Positions 39,352 through 48,302 of a DNA stretch of 64,000 nt are shown piece by piece. The notes under the pieces were generated by a model. The model was not told where the DNA came from. It saw only the letters and a list, made by a program, of their open reading frames with translations, and did not search any database. Location: assembly GCA_034521835.1 (NCBI GenBank), contig JAXHMA010000005.1:1-64000 (forward strand). Direction: 5' to 3'. The DNA is from JAMQKA01 sp034521835 (lineage in GTDB: Bacteria; Bacteroidota; Rhodothermia; Balneolales; Balneolaceae). Position numbers and translations under genes: made by a program. The first letter of the stretch is position 1, and every line of letters starts with the position of its first letter.

Positions 39352-39900
39352 ATGAATTCAGGGAGTCTCAAACATACCAGCAAGTTCCTGAGTTACATTC
39401 TTCGTCACCATCCGGAATCGATCGGTCTTGAGGTGGATCGTCAGGGTTGGGCCTATCTACCTAAGCTTATCGAAAAGACCCGGCAAGAAGGAAGGGACAT
39501 TTCCCGTGAGATAATCGATAAAGTTATGGCGAAAGGTGGCAAGCAGCGTTTCACGCTAAGTGCTGATGGCAACTATATCCGGGCCGGATATGGCCATTCC
39601 ATAGAGGTTAATTTGGACCTTGAACCGAAATCGCCGCCCGAAATTTTGTATCATGGCACGGCCCGACGTAAAGTGGATTCTATATATGCAGACGGCCTCC
39701 ATTCTGGCAGCAGGAAGATGGTGCATCTTACGGCCAGCAAAGCTGATGCGACGGAAGTAGGAAGCCGACACGGCAAACCGCAGCTGCTTACGGTTCTTGC
39801 CCGACTAATGTATGAGCAGGGGCATCCGTTTTATCAATCGGATAGCGAGCCGTCAATATGGCTTGTGGATTCGGTTCCCGCTCAGTTTATTGAGCAGTAG
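39352..39900 (+). CDS. kptA: RNA 2'-phosphotransferase
   Basis: A 182-residue Tpt1/KptA enzyme, which removes an RNA 2'-phosphate using NAD+, giving ADP-ribose 1'',2''-cyclic phosphate. I chose the ATG at 39352, which has AGGA at a good distance; a GTG at 39331 would add seven residues. Marks: SKFLSYILRHHPESIGLEVDRQGWAYLPKLI (the SxxLSxxLRHxP motif), KQRFTLSADGNYIRAGYGHSI, PEILYHGTARRKVDSIYADGL and the HLTASKADATEVGSRHGKP core. Complete. Bacteria lack the fungal tRNA-splicing step, so the natural substrate is unclear. Confidence 0.92.
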   Translation: MNSGSLKHTSKFLSYILRHHPESIGLEVDRQGWAYLPKLIEKTRQEGRDISREIIDKVMAKGGKQRFTLSADGNYIRAGYGHSIEVNLDLEPKSPPEILYHGTARRKVDSIYADGLHSGSRKMVHLTASKADATEVGSRHGKPQLLTVLARLMYEQGHPFYQSDSEPSIWLVDSVPAQFIEQ

Positions 39901-39942
39901 TGTAATGCAATTGATAACGCCAACACTAAAACCTGGGATGTT

Positions 39943-40932
39943 ATGGGATCTTCACGCAAAGAATTTATCATCCAATCACTGGCCACTGCTGCGGGACTCT
40001 CAACGGGTGTTGACATGTCAAGTTGGAGCGCCTACGACAACGAAAGCACAATCGCAGCTGGTACCGAAAACCTCCCGCCGGCCAACTTAAAAGTAGCTGT
40101 CTTCTCCAAGCATCTGCAGTGGCTGGATTACAAACCGATGGCCGAAACCGCGGCAAAACTCGGATTTGACGGGGTAGATTTGACGGTGCGGCCCGGCGGA
40201 CATGTGTTGCCCGAGCGGGCCACCGAAGATCTGCCCCAGGCCGTAAAAGCGGTCCGAGAGGCCGGGCTAGAGGTATTGATGATGAGTACAGCTATAGGGG
40301 GAGCAGATGAGGAGTACACGGAGCCGATTCTGCAAACAGCCAGCGAGTTGGGTATTAGTCACTATCGCACCGACTGGTATGAATATGATGATGAATTGAG
40401 CATAGCCGAAAACCTTGATCATTTCAGGAAAAGATTAGCACAGCTGGCAGAGCTAAATGAGAAGTATCAAATCGAGGGCGATTACCAGAACCACTCTGGT
40501 TCGGGGTTCGGAGCTTCAATTTGGGATCTATGGATGGTGCTTGAGGATCTCGACAGCGACTGGCTGGGCTCCCAGTACGATGTTCGTCATGCCACTGTGG
40601 AAGGCTCGGAATCGTGGCCTGTTGGATTAAAGCTGATTCACTCTCATATAGGCACGATGGATATCAAGGATTTTCACTGGTCGAAACAGGACGGCTCATG
40701 GCAGGTTCAGAACGTGCCGCTGGGCCAGGGCCAGGTTAACTTTTCGAAGTTTTTTAGCCTGATTAAGGAACTGGGGATTTCAGTCCCGCTCTCGGTTCAT
40801 TATGAATATCCGCTGGGCGGAGCCAATCACGGAGGTCGAGAACTTACCATTCCCAAAGATGATGTCTTGAATGCTCTAAAAAGGGACCTTGAAATCCTGC
40901 GCGGCTGGCTTGGTGATCATGACCTGGGATGA
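39943..40932 (+). CDS. Exported sugar isomerase/epimerase-like TIM barrel
   Basis: 329 residues. The N-terminus MGSSRKEFIIQSLATAAGLS resembles a twin-arginine signal with the RK variant, so Tat export is likely. The barrel is of the xylose isomerase-like AP-endonuclease 2 superfamily: LKVAVFSKHLQWLDYKPMAETAAKLGFDGVDLTVRPGGH, then IEGDYQNHSGSGFGASIWDLW (metal His), QYDVRHATVEG, LIHSHIGTMDIKDFHW and PLSVHYEYPLGGA. Metal residues (E/D/H) seem intact. This group includes hydroxypyruvate-isomerase-like and sugar-epimerase enzymes; the exact reaction cannot be named. It shares a secreted sugar theme with the ThuA pair. Confidence 0.8.
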   Translation: MGSSRKEFIIQSLATAAGLSTGVDMSSWSAYDNESTIAAGTENLPPANLKVAVFSKHLQWLDYKPMAETAAKLGFDGVDLTVRPGGHVLPERATEDLPQAVKAVREAGLEVLMMSTAIGGADEEYTEPILQTASELGISHYRTDWYEYDDELSIAENLDHFRKRLAQLAELNEKYQIEGDYQNHSGSGFGASIWDLWMVLEDLDSDWLGSQYDVRHATVEGSESWPVGLKLIHSHIGTMDIKDFHWSKQDGSWQVQNVPLGQGQVNFSKFFSLIKELGISVPLSVHYEYPLGGANHGGRELTIPKDDVLNALKRDLEILRGWLGDHDLG

Positions 40933-40944
40933 CTTTCCATAAAC

Positions 40945-40973
40945 AAAAGCCCGGTAACTGTTCACCGGGCTTT
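40945..40973. terminator. Hairpin terminator, likely bidirectional
   Basis: AAAGCCCGGT and ACCGGGCTTT form a perfect 10-bp stem with an 8-nt loop just after the sugar isomerase gene. T-tails are short on both sides. Confidence 0.75.
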
Positions 40974-41003
40974 GAATATAGATGACTAGGTTTTTTATAA
41001 AAT

Positions 41004-41062
41004 GAGAACTTTGCAAAAACTTTATTCCATTTGCAGTAACTGTTGGTTTTGCAAATCCCTCC
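41004..41062. repeat. Interspersed inverted-repeat element, copy c
   Basis: The shortest copy: GAGAACTTTGCAAAAAC at 41004 and inverted GGTTTTGCAAATCCCTCC at 41045, enclosing about 24 nt. It lies at the 3' end of the M1 peptidase gene and could also act as its terminator. Confidence 0.5.
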
Positions 41063-41067
41063 AAATA

Positions 41068-43053
41068 TCAATTTGAACTGGTTCCGGCATCCTGCATAGG
41101 ATTTTCAGAGGCTGTCCAGATGTTATTTGCTGGATTAACATCCGGTAGCTCCCTGTTGGGATCGAGCTGGATACGGGTGACACGTTGTTCTGTTTCCAGC
41201 TTGGCGGTCCATTGGTCACCGCGATGCCATACGTGAACCGGTAGTTCCACCATCTGCGTTGAGCCGTCCGCCAGTGTAACCTTCATAATAACCGGCATCA
41301 CCATTTTTCGATTGTTGCTAATGCTTACCAGAGCTCCCTGCGTGGTATCATTTTCTACATAATGTACCGAATCAACAGCTTGATCAAGATTCCAGGTTTT
41401 TTCAAACCAGCCTCTCCAGAACCAGTCTAGTTCACGACCTGTTACATCTTCTATTGTGTTGAAGAAATCGTTGTGCGTGGGATGCTTGTAGGCCCACCGG
41501 TCGATATACTCACGGAACGCCTCATCAAACAGTTCGGGACCGATGACCGTCTCCCGCAAAATTCGGAGCCCCACGGCTGGTTTGAAATAGGCTACGTAAC
41601 CGAGATTGTCCTGTTGTATCTGGTCGGGATGTGTCATAATAGGTTCATGGGCGGGGCTCATCATCCAGTTGGTAATTCCGCGAATGCTGATACGGTGCCC
41701 GCCATATTCCCCATTGTTAAAGTTCATGGTGCTGTAGCCGTTCATAAAGGTATTGAGGCCTTCATCCATCCAGGCATATTCCCGTTCGTTGGATCCCACA
41801 ATCATCGGGAACCAGATGTGCCCAAACTCGTGATCCGTGACGCCCCACAGTCCCGCGCCAGTGGCCTTCCAGCTGCAAAACATAATGGCGGGATATTCCA
41901 TGCCGCCCACCGTACCAGCTACATTAATGGCTGTAGGATAAGGATATTTATGCCACTTGTTTGAATAGTATTCGACTGATCCTTTAACATATTCAGTGGA
42001 GCGTCCCCAGGCGGAATCCCCCGCACTTTCTACCGGGTAGACCGACATAGCCAGGGACTTGTCTCCATCGGGCAGGTTGATGCGGGCGGCGTCCCAAATA
42101 AACGCCTTCGAGGCGGCCCAGGCTATATCTCGTGATTGTTCAATTTTGTAGTGCCAGGTAAGGCTGCCACCGGGATTAGGCCGCGATGTTTTTTTGCCGA
42201 CTTCATTTTCCCTGATGATATATACGCGTTCGTCACTGTTTTGGGCGTTATTCCAGCGCTGTAGTTGCTGGTCGGTCAGCACCTCTTCCTTGTTTAGGAG
42301 CTCTCCCGAGCCTACCACTACAAATTCTGACGGGGCGGTGATGGTGTAGTCAAAGGTGCCGAAATCCATGTAGAACTCTCCCGCGCCAAGATAGGGGCGC
42401 ACGTTCCAGCCTTCCTGGTCATCAAAAACAGCTACACGCGGGTACCACTGTGCCACTTCATAGATCCAGCCGTTTTCGGTTTCCAGGCGTCCCATTCGGT
42501 CTGACCCGTAATCAGGAATGCGAAACTGGTAATCTATCGTCACCGTAACTTCACCGCTGTCGGCGGCCAGTGCTTTCTGAAACTCAAGCTTCATGTTGGT
42601 ATCCACCATGTCCCGCTCGGGCGTATAGGTATTGCCATTATGGGCAACCTGTATGCTGTTGAGGGTCAAGCCCCCGTCAAATCCGCGATTGCCGAAGCGC
42701 GACCCGGTATGTGGCGTAAGCTTGGTACCCCAGGAATCTTTGGCGAAGAGGTTTTGGTCCATCTGTATCCATAGATATTCCAGATCCTGTGGGCTGTTAT
42801 TCGTGTATTGGATCTCCACGGTAGATTCCACCATGTGCTGGTCGGGATGCAGGGTAACATCCAGCTTGTAGTCAGCACTGTTCTGCCAATAATCTTCTCC
42901 AGGCGCACCGCTGGCACTTCGGTACTCAGTGCTTTGGCCGGTATCGTAATTAAGAAAAGGTTCTTGTATAACAGAACGGCCCTGCTGGGCTTGAGCGGGA
43001 AATGTGAATACCAATAACGTTAGAAAAGCGACACAATATTTCAGTAAATTCAT
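41068..43053 (-). CDS. M1-family metallopeptidase
   Basis: About 661 residues when started at 43053 (MNLLKYCVAFLTLLVFTFPAQAQ, a signal peptide). An 89-residue upstream extension in the same frame is not coding-like. The catalytic domain has the exopeptidase-type GTVGGMEYPAIMF (replacing GAMEN), and DHEFGHIWFPMIVGSNEREYAWMDEGLNTF gives HExxH near residue 404 with the glutamate 18 residues on. An N-terminal beta domain (VDTNMKLEFQKAL) and helical C-terminal part follow. It is exported to the periplasm or surface. A terminator-like repeat lies at the 3' end. Confidence 0.92.
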   Translation of the reverse strand: MNLLKYCVAFLTLLVFTFPAQAQQGRSVIQEPFLNYDTGQSTEYRSASGAPGEDYWQNSADYKLDVTLHPDQHMVESTVEIQYTNNSPQDLEYLWIQMDQNLFAKDSWGTKLTPHTGSRFGNRGFDGGLTLNSIQVAHNGNTYTPERDMVDTNMKLEFQKALAADSGEVTVTIDYQFRIPDYGSDRMGRLETENGWIYEVAQWYPRVAVFDDQEGWNVRPYLGAGEFYMDFGTFDYTITAPSEFVVVGSGELLNKEEVLTDQQLQRWNNAQNSDERVYIIRENEVGKKTSRPNPGGSLTWHYKIEQSRDIAWAASKAFIWDAARINLPDGDKSLAMSVYPVESAGDSAWGRSTEYVKGSVEYYSNKWHKYPYPTAINVAGTVGGMEYPAIMFCSWKATGAGLWGVTDHEFGHIWFPMIVGSNEREYAWMDEGLNTFMNGYSTMNFNNGEYGGHRISIRGITNWMMSPAHEPIMTHPDQIQQDNLGYVAYFKPAVGLRILRETVIGPELFDEAFREYIDRWAYKHPTHNDFFNTIEDVTGRELDWFWRGWFEKTWNLDQAVDSVHYVENDTTQGALVSISNNRKMVMPVIMKVTLADGSTQMVELPVHVWHRGDQWTAKLETEQRVTRIQLDPNRELPDVNPANNIWTASENPMQDAGTSSN

Positions 43054-43434
43054 AAATACTAATTTTAGCTGCTTATAAAACTGATTTACCATCATAATAA
43101 GATGCAAAGAATAAGCATTCCAGCATTCGATGTCAGCCGGCTGGGCAGATGTTTTACGAACTTTGTATGGGCGCCTCAGGCTGAGATAAGAAAATAATTC
43201 GATTAAATGGATGAAATTCTCATATTCAAGGGTATTATTAACGATATACAGATTTCTGCAGTAAGAAGATATTTCAAAGGATTCTCGGCTGTTGAAGGAA
43301 GTAGCTTGGAATTGAATCAAGAAGTAACAAAAGCCAGGTTATGAGTGCAGGTTTTCAACCCTTACGTTAAAAAATCTGGTTTATTTTTGACAAAAATTCT
43401 ACAGATAAAATTAATTCAATAAGTATCACCAAAA
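43054..43434. other. Intergenic region between divergent genes
   Basis: About 380 nt between the divergent M1 peptidase and ROK kinase genes. Apart from the promoter candidate at 43382 I see nothing: the in-frame upstream extension of the M1 ORF lacks a signal-like start. Confidence 0.4.
43382..43389 (+). promoter_or_regulatory. Candidate Bacteroidota-type -7 element
   Basis: TATTTTTG matches the TAnnTTTG consensus of the Bacteroidota housekeeping sigma factor, 46 nt upstream of the ROK kinase start. The -33 box is not clear (TTTTC near 43352), so this is weak. Confidence 0.25.
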
Positions 43435-44529
43435 ATGGATGTTTTTAGTGACCAAAGAATTGTGATGACCCTGGATGCCGGTGGGACCAATTTTGTTTTT
43501 TCGGCATTGCAACGTGGAAAAGAGATTGTAGAACCGGTTACGCTGCCGTCCAACGGCAAAGACCTTGACCGCTGTCTCAAGAATATTATTCGTGGATTTG
43601 AAGAGGTAGAATTCAAGGTAGATGGATCGGCGGATGCCATCAGCTTTGCTTTTCCCGGCCCTGCGGATTACCCCGCCGGGGTGATTGGCGATCTGGAAAA
43701 CCTGCCCTGCTTTAAAAATGGTGTGGCCCTCGGCCCGATGCTGGAAGACAAGTTCGGACTGCCCGTTTTCATCAATAATGACGGGAATCTGTTCACCTAT
43801 GGCGAAGCGATGGGTGGGCTGTTGAAAGAGGTTAACGAAAAGCTGAAAATGAACGCGATTCCCAAACAGTATGAAAATCTATTTGGCGTCACTGTAGGTA
43901 CAGGTTTTGGCGGCGGTATGGTGATGAATAACAACCTGTGCCTGGGGGACAACTCCGCGGCTTCCGAAATATGGATTACCCGCAATTATACCAACCAGGA
44001 AACTACCGCCGAAGAGGGGGTCAGCGTTCGTGCGATCCAGAAAGCGTACCGTGAGTATGCTCCTGAAAGCGAAGAAAAAATGACCCCGCGCGAAATCTAT
44101 CAGATTGCCCGGGGCGAAAAAGCCGGTAACCGTGAGGCGGCCCGAAAAGCGTATGAAGATATGGGCGTGGCCTTGGGGGAAGCTATTGCCAACGCCATCA
44201 GCCTGGTCGACGGGTTGGTCGTAATCGGCGGGGGCATTTGCGGTGCATATGACCTGTTCCTGCCAAAGGTGGTAAATCATCTAAACGGCACCATCAGTAT
44301 GCAGGATGGCAGAAAAACCTCGCGGCTTGTATCCACCATTTACAACATGGAAGAGGAAGATTCTACCAAGAATTTTTATCAGTATGCCAGCAAAGAGGTG
44401 ACGGTACCCTATTCTGACAGGAAAGTGCAGTATGTGCCAGAAAAACGGCTGGCGATCGGCATAACCCGGCTTGGCACCAGCAAGGCAACAGCGCTGGGAG
44501 CCTATGCCTACGCCCTAAGTCAGCTTTAA
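43435..44529 (+). CDS. ROK-family sugar kinase/regulator
   Basis: A 364-residue ROK protein without an N-terminal DNA-binding domain, hence a kinase rather than a repressor. Marks: IVMTLDAGGTNFVFSAL (phosphate-binding DxGGT), FAFPGPADYPAGVIGDLENLPCFKNG, PVFINNDGNLFTYGEA (catalytic Asp in the NND motif), GVTVGTGFGGGMVMNN and LVVIGGGICGA. The zinc-binding CxCGxxGC of many ROK glucokinases is missing. Sugar specificity cannot be assigned. It lies beside a remnant of a GH95 fucosidase gene, so it may once have belonged to a polysaccharide-use locus. Confidence 0.85.
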   Translation: MDVFSDQRIVMTLDAGGTNFVFSALQRGKEIVEPVTLPSNGKDLDRCLKNIIRGFEEVEFKVDGSADAISFAFPGPADYPAGVIGDLENLPCFKNGVALGPMLEDKFGLPVFINNDGNLFTYGEAMGGLLKEVNEKLKMNAIPKQYENLFGVTVGTGFGGGMVMNNNLCLGDNSAASEIWITRNYTNQETTAEEGVSVRAIQKAYREYAPESEEKMTPREIYQIARGEKAGNREAARKAYEDMGVALGEAIANAISLVDGLVVIGGGICGAYDLFLPKVVNHLNGTISMQDGRKTSRLVSTIYNMEEEDSTKNFYQYASKEVTVPYSDRKVQYVPEKRLAIGITRLGTSKATALGAYAYALSQL

Positions 44530-44794
44530 ATTCAAGATTTTCTGCCGTTATTTTTTAATTTGCCAACAGTTAAATTCGAAATTTGTCAAGTTGCAGCTTC
44601 GGTTTAATTTATTGGTGAGTAGATTGTATTCATTTTACGTTTTGTATTAGTTGTAGAAAAGAGCTTTTACCAAAATAATATCCGGCCACTTCATTGTCCC
44701 CTTGGTTTTAAGCAGGCATTTCTACGGCAATGCATGAGTTGAATGGTTACCATAAATTTCAAACTGTACATCATGCGTACGCTTTTTACCTCAT

Positions 44795-45547
44795 CTTGGA
44801 AATAACCTCGTTGTAGATCCCGAAACCGGCTATTTGGTTACCGGCCCGTCCAATTCTCCGGAGAATACCTTCCGAACTGAGGATGGACTGATAGGCCAGG
44901 TTAGCTTGGGGCCAACTATGGACATAGAAATAGTGTGGGATGAGGAGCATGAGGAATCCGAGCCGGGGCACCGCTACATTTCTCACTTTTACGGGTTGCA
45001 TCCTTCCGATCAAATTTCGGTCCGGGAAATGCCTATGCTGGCCGAAAAACGATCGAATACCGGCTAGAGCACAGCGGAGGGCATACGGGGTGAGGTCATG
45101 CGTGGATTATCAACTTCTTTGCACGTCTGCATGATGGAGAACGAGCCTATGAAAATGTGCTGGCCCTGCAGTGAAAACCCATGGTAAGCAACCTGTTTGA
45201 CATGCCCCCCATTGAAAATTGACGGTAAATTTGGCGGCACGGCCGGCATTTCCGAAATGGTGCTGCAAAGCCGCAATGATGAAATTGACCTGCTACCGGC
45301 GCTGCCCGAGGCGTGGTCCACGGGATCTGTTGAGGGATTCCGTGCCCGCGGCGGTTATGAGGTCAACTTCTCGTGGAAGGATGGGGCGATTACCAGCGGC
45401 TAGGTTGAAATAACGAGGAGCGGCCCCTGCCGTGTCCGTGCCGACCGGAGGCTGCCCGTATTTTTGAACGGGGAGGAGATCAGCACGCAAAAAGTAGGAC
45501 CTGGCACCGTTGAATTTTATGCCAACGCGGGCAATTCCTATTTATGA
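44795..45547 (+). pseudogene. Decayed GH95 alpha-L-fucosidase, C-terminal remnant
   Basis: Only the last third of a GH95 protein can be followed. NLVVDPETGYLVTGPSNSPE, EDGLIGQVSLGPTMD, then with an internal deletion of roughly 50 residues, EPGHRYISHFYGLHPSDQI. In other frames: GGHTG.GHAWIINFFARLHDGERAYENVLAL, then IDGKFGGTAGISEMVLQSRNDEIDLLPALPEAWSTGSVEGFRARGGYEV and a closing VEFYANAGNSYL. In-frame stops interrupt it at several places. The N-terminal 500 residues or so are absent. This is true decay, unlike the single-base shifts elsewhere. Confidence 0.8.
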
Positions 45548-45733
45548 GCCTCAACAAAATAGTCGCGGAAAATCATCACTCATACCAGGAAGTCTGCTGA
45601 GTTCCGTAGAGTTCTTAGTATGTATTTATATCTAAAATTGATTGGGGTGGTTTTATGCAAGAAGGCAGGGGTATTTTATGCTTTTACTAAAGCCCGAATG
45701 TGTTTTCAGTTACAAATGGTCGGTAAATAATTG

Positions 45734-46666
45734 TTAAATAAAATCCTCGAATGGGCGTTCTTGGTCGGCATCCCGCAATACATTGTGCACCTCTTCATGA
45801 TGGCCTTCTGGCTCCAGATGGATTGTCACGATCACATCACCTTTGATGGCATCAATCAGGCGGCGTTCGAGCACGGTGGCATCGTCGTGTGCCTGCTTCA
45901 GGCTTACACCTTTTTGGAACATCGCATGCAGCTCAATCCACGTGGTGCTGCCGGTAGTACGGTGTCTTAGATTGTGAACATTTTCTATCAGTCCTGGTAG
46001 CTTCTGGGTAAGCACTTCCCGGATTATTTCATCCACTTCAGGATTACGACTATCCATCAGTCCGTCGATGGAATATTTGAGCAGCTTAAATCCTTCAAAC
46101 ATGATAAACAATGCCAACCCTATGCTAACGATGGAATCTAGCACATCCCATTCAGTAAATTTAATGGCCAGCAGCGTAATAACCACCCCCAGGCTGGTCC
46201 AGACATCGGTGAGCGTGTGTCGGGCATTGCTGACTACCATCATGTTGTTCTCTTCACGACCGATCCTAAGGAGGTATCGCCCAAGGAAAAAATTGATGAG
46301 AGCAGCGCCCCCAAGCAGGTAGATGCCCATATTTAGCTCCTGCAGGTTATAACCGGTAAGATAGGTATTGATCGACTGGTAGATAATGGTAAGGCCGGCC
46401 AGCAGAATTACAGCTCCTTCAACGCCAACCGAAAGAAATTCCACCCGTTCATGGCCATAAAGATGTTTCTCGTCGGCGGGTTTGGTGCTAAGCAAAAATC
46501 CGTAATACACAAATCCAACAGCCAGCAGGTGGATAAATGATTCAGCCGCGTCAGACAGTGCCGTGGTGGAGTTGGTAATAAGGAACCCACTGCTTTTAAT
46601 AACCAGCAACCCCAGGGAAACAAGCAGGCTTAGGCGGAGTGCGTTTTTAGATCGAGAGTTTCTCAA
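45734..46666 (-). CDS. Cation diffusion facilitator transporter
   Basis: A 310-residue CDF-family efflux protein with six hydrophobic segments in the first 210 residues. Marks: SSGFLITNSTTALSDAAESFIHLLAVGFVYYGF (metal-binding SDAxES, with the D-x3-E of the first site; a common form is HSxxD), HLYGHERVEFLSVG (GHxRxE), and NARHTLTDVWTSLGVVITLL (H-x3-D, the second half of the site). A C-terminal cytoplasmic domain follows with EIHAMFQKGVSLKQAHDDATVLE-like sequence. It exports zinc, manganese or iron using proton antiport. It reads toward the GH95 remnant. Confidence 0.88.
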   Translation of the reverse strand: MRNSRSKNALRLSLLVSLGLLVIKSSGFLITNSTTALSDAAESFIHLLAVGFVYYGFLLSTKPADEKHLYGHERVEFLSVGVEGAVILLAGLTIIYQSINTYLTGYNLQELNMGIYLLGGAALINFFLGRYLLRIGREENNMMVVSNARHTLTDVWTSLGVVITLLAIKFTEWDVLDSIVSIGLALFIMFEGFKLLKYSIDGLMDSRNPEVDEIIREVLTQKLPGLIENVHNLRHRTTGSTTWIELHAMFQKGVSLKQAHDDATVLERRLIDAIKGDVIVTIHLEPEGHHEEVHNVLRDADQERPFEDFI

Positions 46667-46789
46667 ATTGGTTTACAAGTCTCTTTATTGAAACCAAAAT
46701 ATTAAGGAAAGAATACCTGAAAGCAAGTTCAATTGTTATTATTTTAACGCTCATTTCAAGAATCTGGAAAGAAGGTAAAAAACAATCCG

Positions 46790-48217
46790 TTGAAGGATCT
46801 GAATCCCAAACATAAAAAGGTTTTTAACGTTATCTCCGAAGCCGGCACCGAGCTCAGCCAGCCGGTGTACGTGGTAGGTGGATACGTGCGCGACTATTTT
46901 CTGAATCGCCAAAAAGACAGTGACGAGCTGGATATCGATTTTGTAACGGTGGGCTCCGGCATAAAAGTGGCCCGGGAGGTGGCAAAGCGCCTGGACACCG
47001 ATAAGCTAGCCGTGTTCAAGCAGTTTGGCACTGCACAGGTAAAATATGAGGATCTGGACCTGGAGTTTGTGGGGGCCCGCAAGGAGAGCTATCGTCGCAA
47101 TTCCCGAAAGCCTATTGTGGAAGACGGCACGCTGGAAGACGATCAGTTGCGGCGTGATTTTACGATCAATGCGCTTTCGTGGTCGCTGAATAAGGAGAAT
47201 TTCGGGGAGCTGATCGACCCGTTTGAAGGCATCCAGGATCTTAGGAAGCAGCTCGTTCGCACGCCGGTAGATCCCGAAAAAACGTTTGAGGATGATCCCC
47301 TGCGCATGATGCGCGCCATCCGGTTTGCCACGCAGCTCAATTTTGATATCGAGGAGAACACCTATAAGGCGATCGAGGAGATGGCCCACCGTATTGAGAT
47401 TGTCTCCAAAGAGCGAATCATCGACGAGCTCAACAAAATTGTTATGGCGGATAAACCCTCTATCGGGTTCGCCTACCTGTTCCGCACCGGTCTGCTGAAG
47501 CAGTTTTTCCCGGAAATGCACAAGCTTCACGGCGTGCAGGAAGTTCGCGGAGTGCGGCATAAAGACAATTTCTGGCATACACTCAAAGTGCTCGATAATG
47601 TGGCGGAGGACAGCGATAATCTCTGGCTGCGCTGGGCTGCCATCATGCACGACATAGCCAAGCCGGCTACCCAACAATTTGAAGAGGGTACGGGCTGGAC
47701 CTTTCACGGACACGATGCGATCGGCGCCAAATGGGTTAAATCAATTTTCAGGCGCTTGGGGCTGCCCCTGGACGAACGGATGCGCTACGTACGCAAGCTG
47801 GTACGCCTGCATCTGCGCCCGATTGCACTAGTTTCCGATGAGGTGACAGACAGCGCCGTCCGCCGCCTGATTTACGAGGCCGGAGAAGCTATCGACGATC
47901 TTATGACACTTTGCCGTGCCGACATCACCAGCAAGAATGATCGCAAGGTACGGCGCTACCAGAAAAACTTTGATCGCGTGGAGAAAAAGATCGAAGAGGT
48001 GGAAAAGAAAGATCGTCTCCGCCAGTGGACGAATCCTGTAAGCGGCGATGAAATTATGGAAGCGCTTGACCTGGAGCCAGGGCCGGTTATCGGGGATATC
48101 AAAGAGGCCATTAAAGAGGCGATACTAGATGGAGAGATTCCCAACGAACATGATGCGGCATTCGACTATATGATGCAGATAAAAGACCAGTATATTGGCG
48201 ACCAACAGGAGTCTTAG
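46790..48217 (+). CDS. CCA tRNA nucleotidyltransferase / poly(A) polymerase family
   Basis: 475 residues from a TTG start. The nucleotidyltransferase core has PVYVVGGYVRDYFLNRQ, DELDIDFV (catalytic acids) and LEDDQLRRDFTINALSWSL; then FEDDPLRMMRAIRFATQL. A C-terminal HD phosphohydrolase domain (RHKDNFWHTLKVLDN, RWAAIMHDIAKP near residue 287, FHGHDAIGA) is in the arrangement of CCA-adding enzymes. The tRNA-Arg gene here lacks an encoded CCA, so this activity is required. Poly(A) polymerase activity cannot be excluded from sequence alone. It lies 85 nt upstream of ispE on the same strand. Confidence 0.88.
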   Translation: MKDLNPKHKKVFNVISEAGTELSQPVYVVGGYVRDYFLNRQKDSDELDIDFVTVGSGIKVAREVAKRLDTDKLAVFKQFGTAQVKYEDLDLEFVGARKESYRRNSRKPIVEDGTLEDDQLRRDFTINALSWSLNKENFGELIDPFEGIQDLRKQLVRTPVDPEKTFEDDPLRMMRAIRFATQLNFDIEENTYKAIEEMAHRIEIVSKERIIDELNKIVMADKPSIGFAYLFRTGLLKQFFPEMHKLHGVQEVRGVRHKDNFWHTLKVLDNVAEDSDNLWLRWAAIMHDIAKPATQQFEEGTGWTFHGHDAIGAKWVKSIFRRLGLPLDERMRYVRKLVRLHLRPIALVSDEVTDSAVRRLIYEAGEAIDDLMTLCRADITSKNDRKVRRYQKNFDRVEKKIEEVEKKDRLRQWTNPVSGDEIMEALDLEPGPVIGDIKEAIKEAILDGEIPNEHDAAFDYMMQIKDQYIGDQQES

Positions 48218-48302
48218 TTTCTTCTGGTGTAGTACACCTTGGGAGCATTATCAGCATGATTCACAGTATTTTTAATTCCTAATTTTTTCAATCTTAATTT
48301 CC

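Noticed and set aside
41068..43320. Long upstream start for the M1 peptidase
   Set aside because: The signal peptide begins at 43053; the upstream 89 residues lack any signal or coding pattern.
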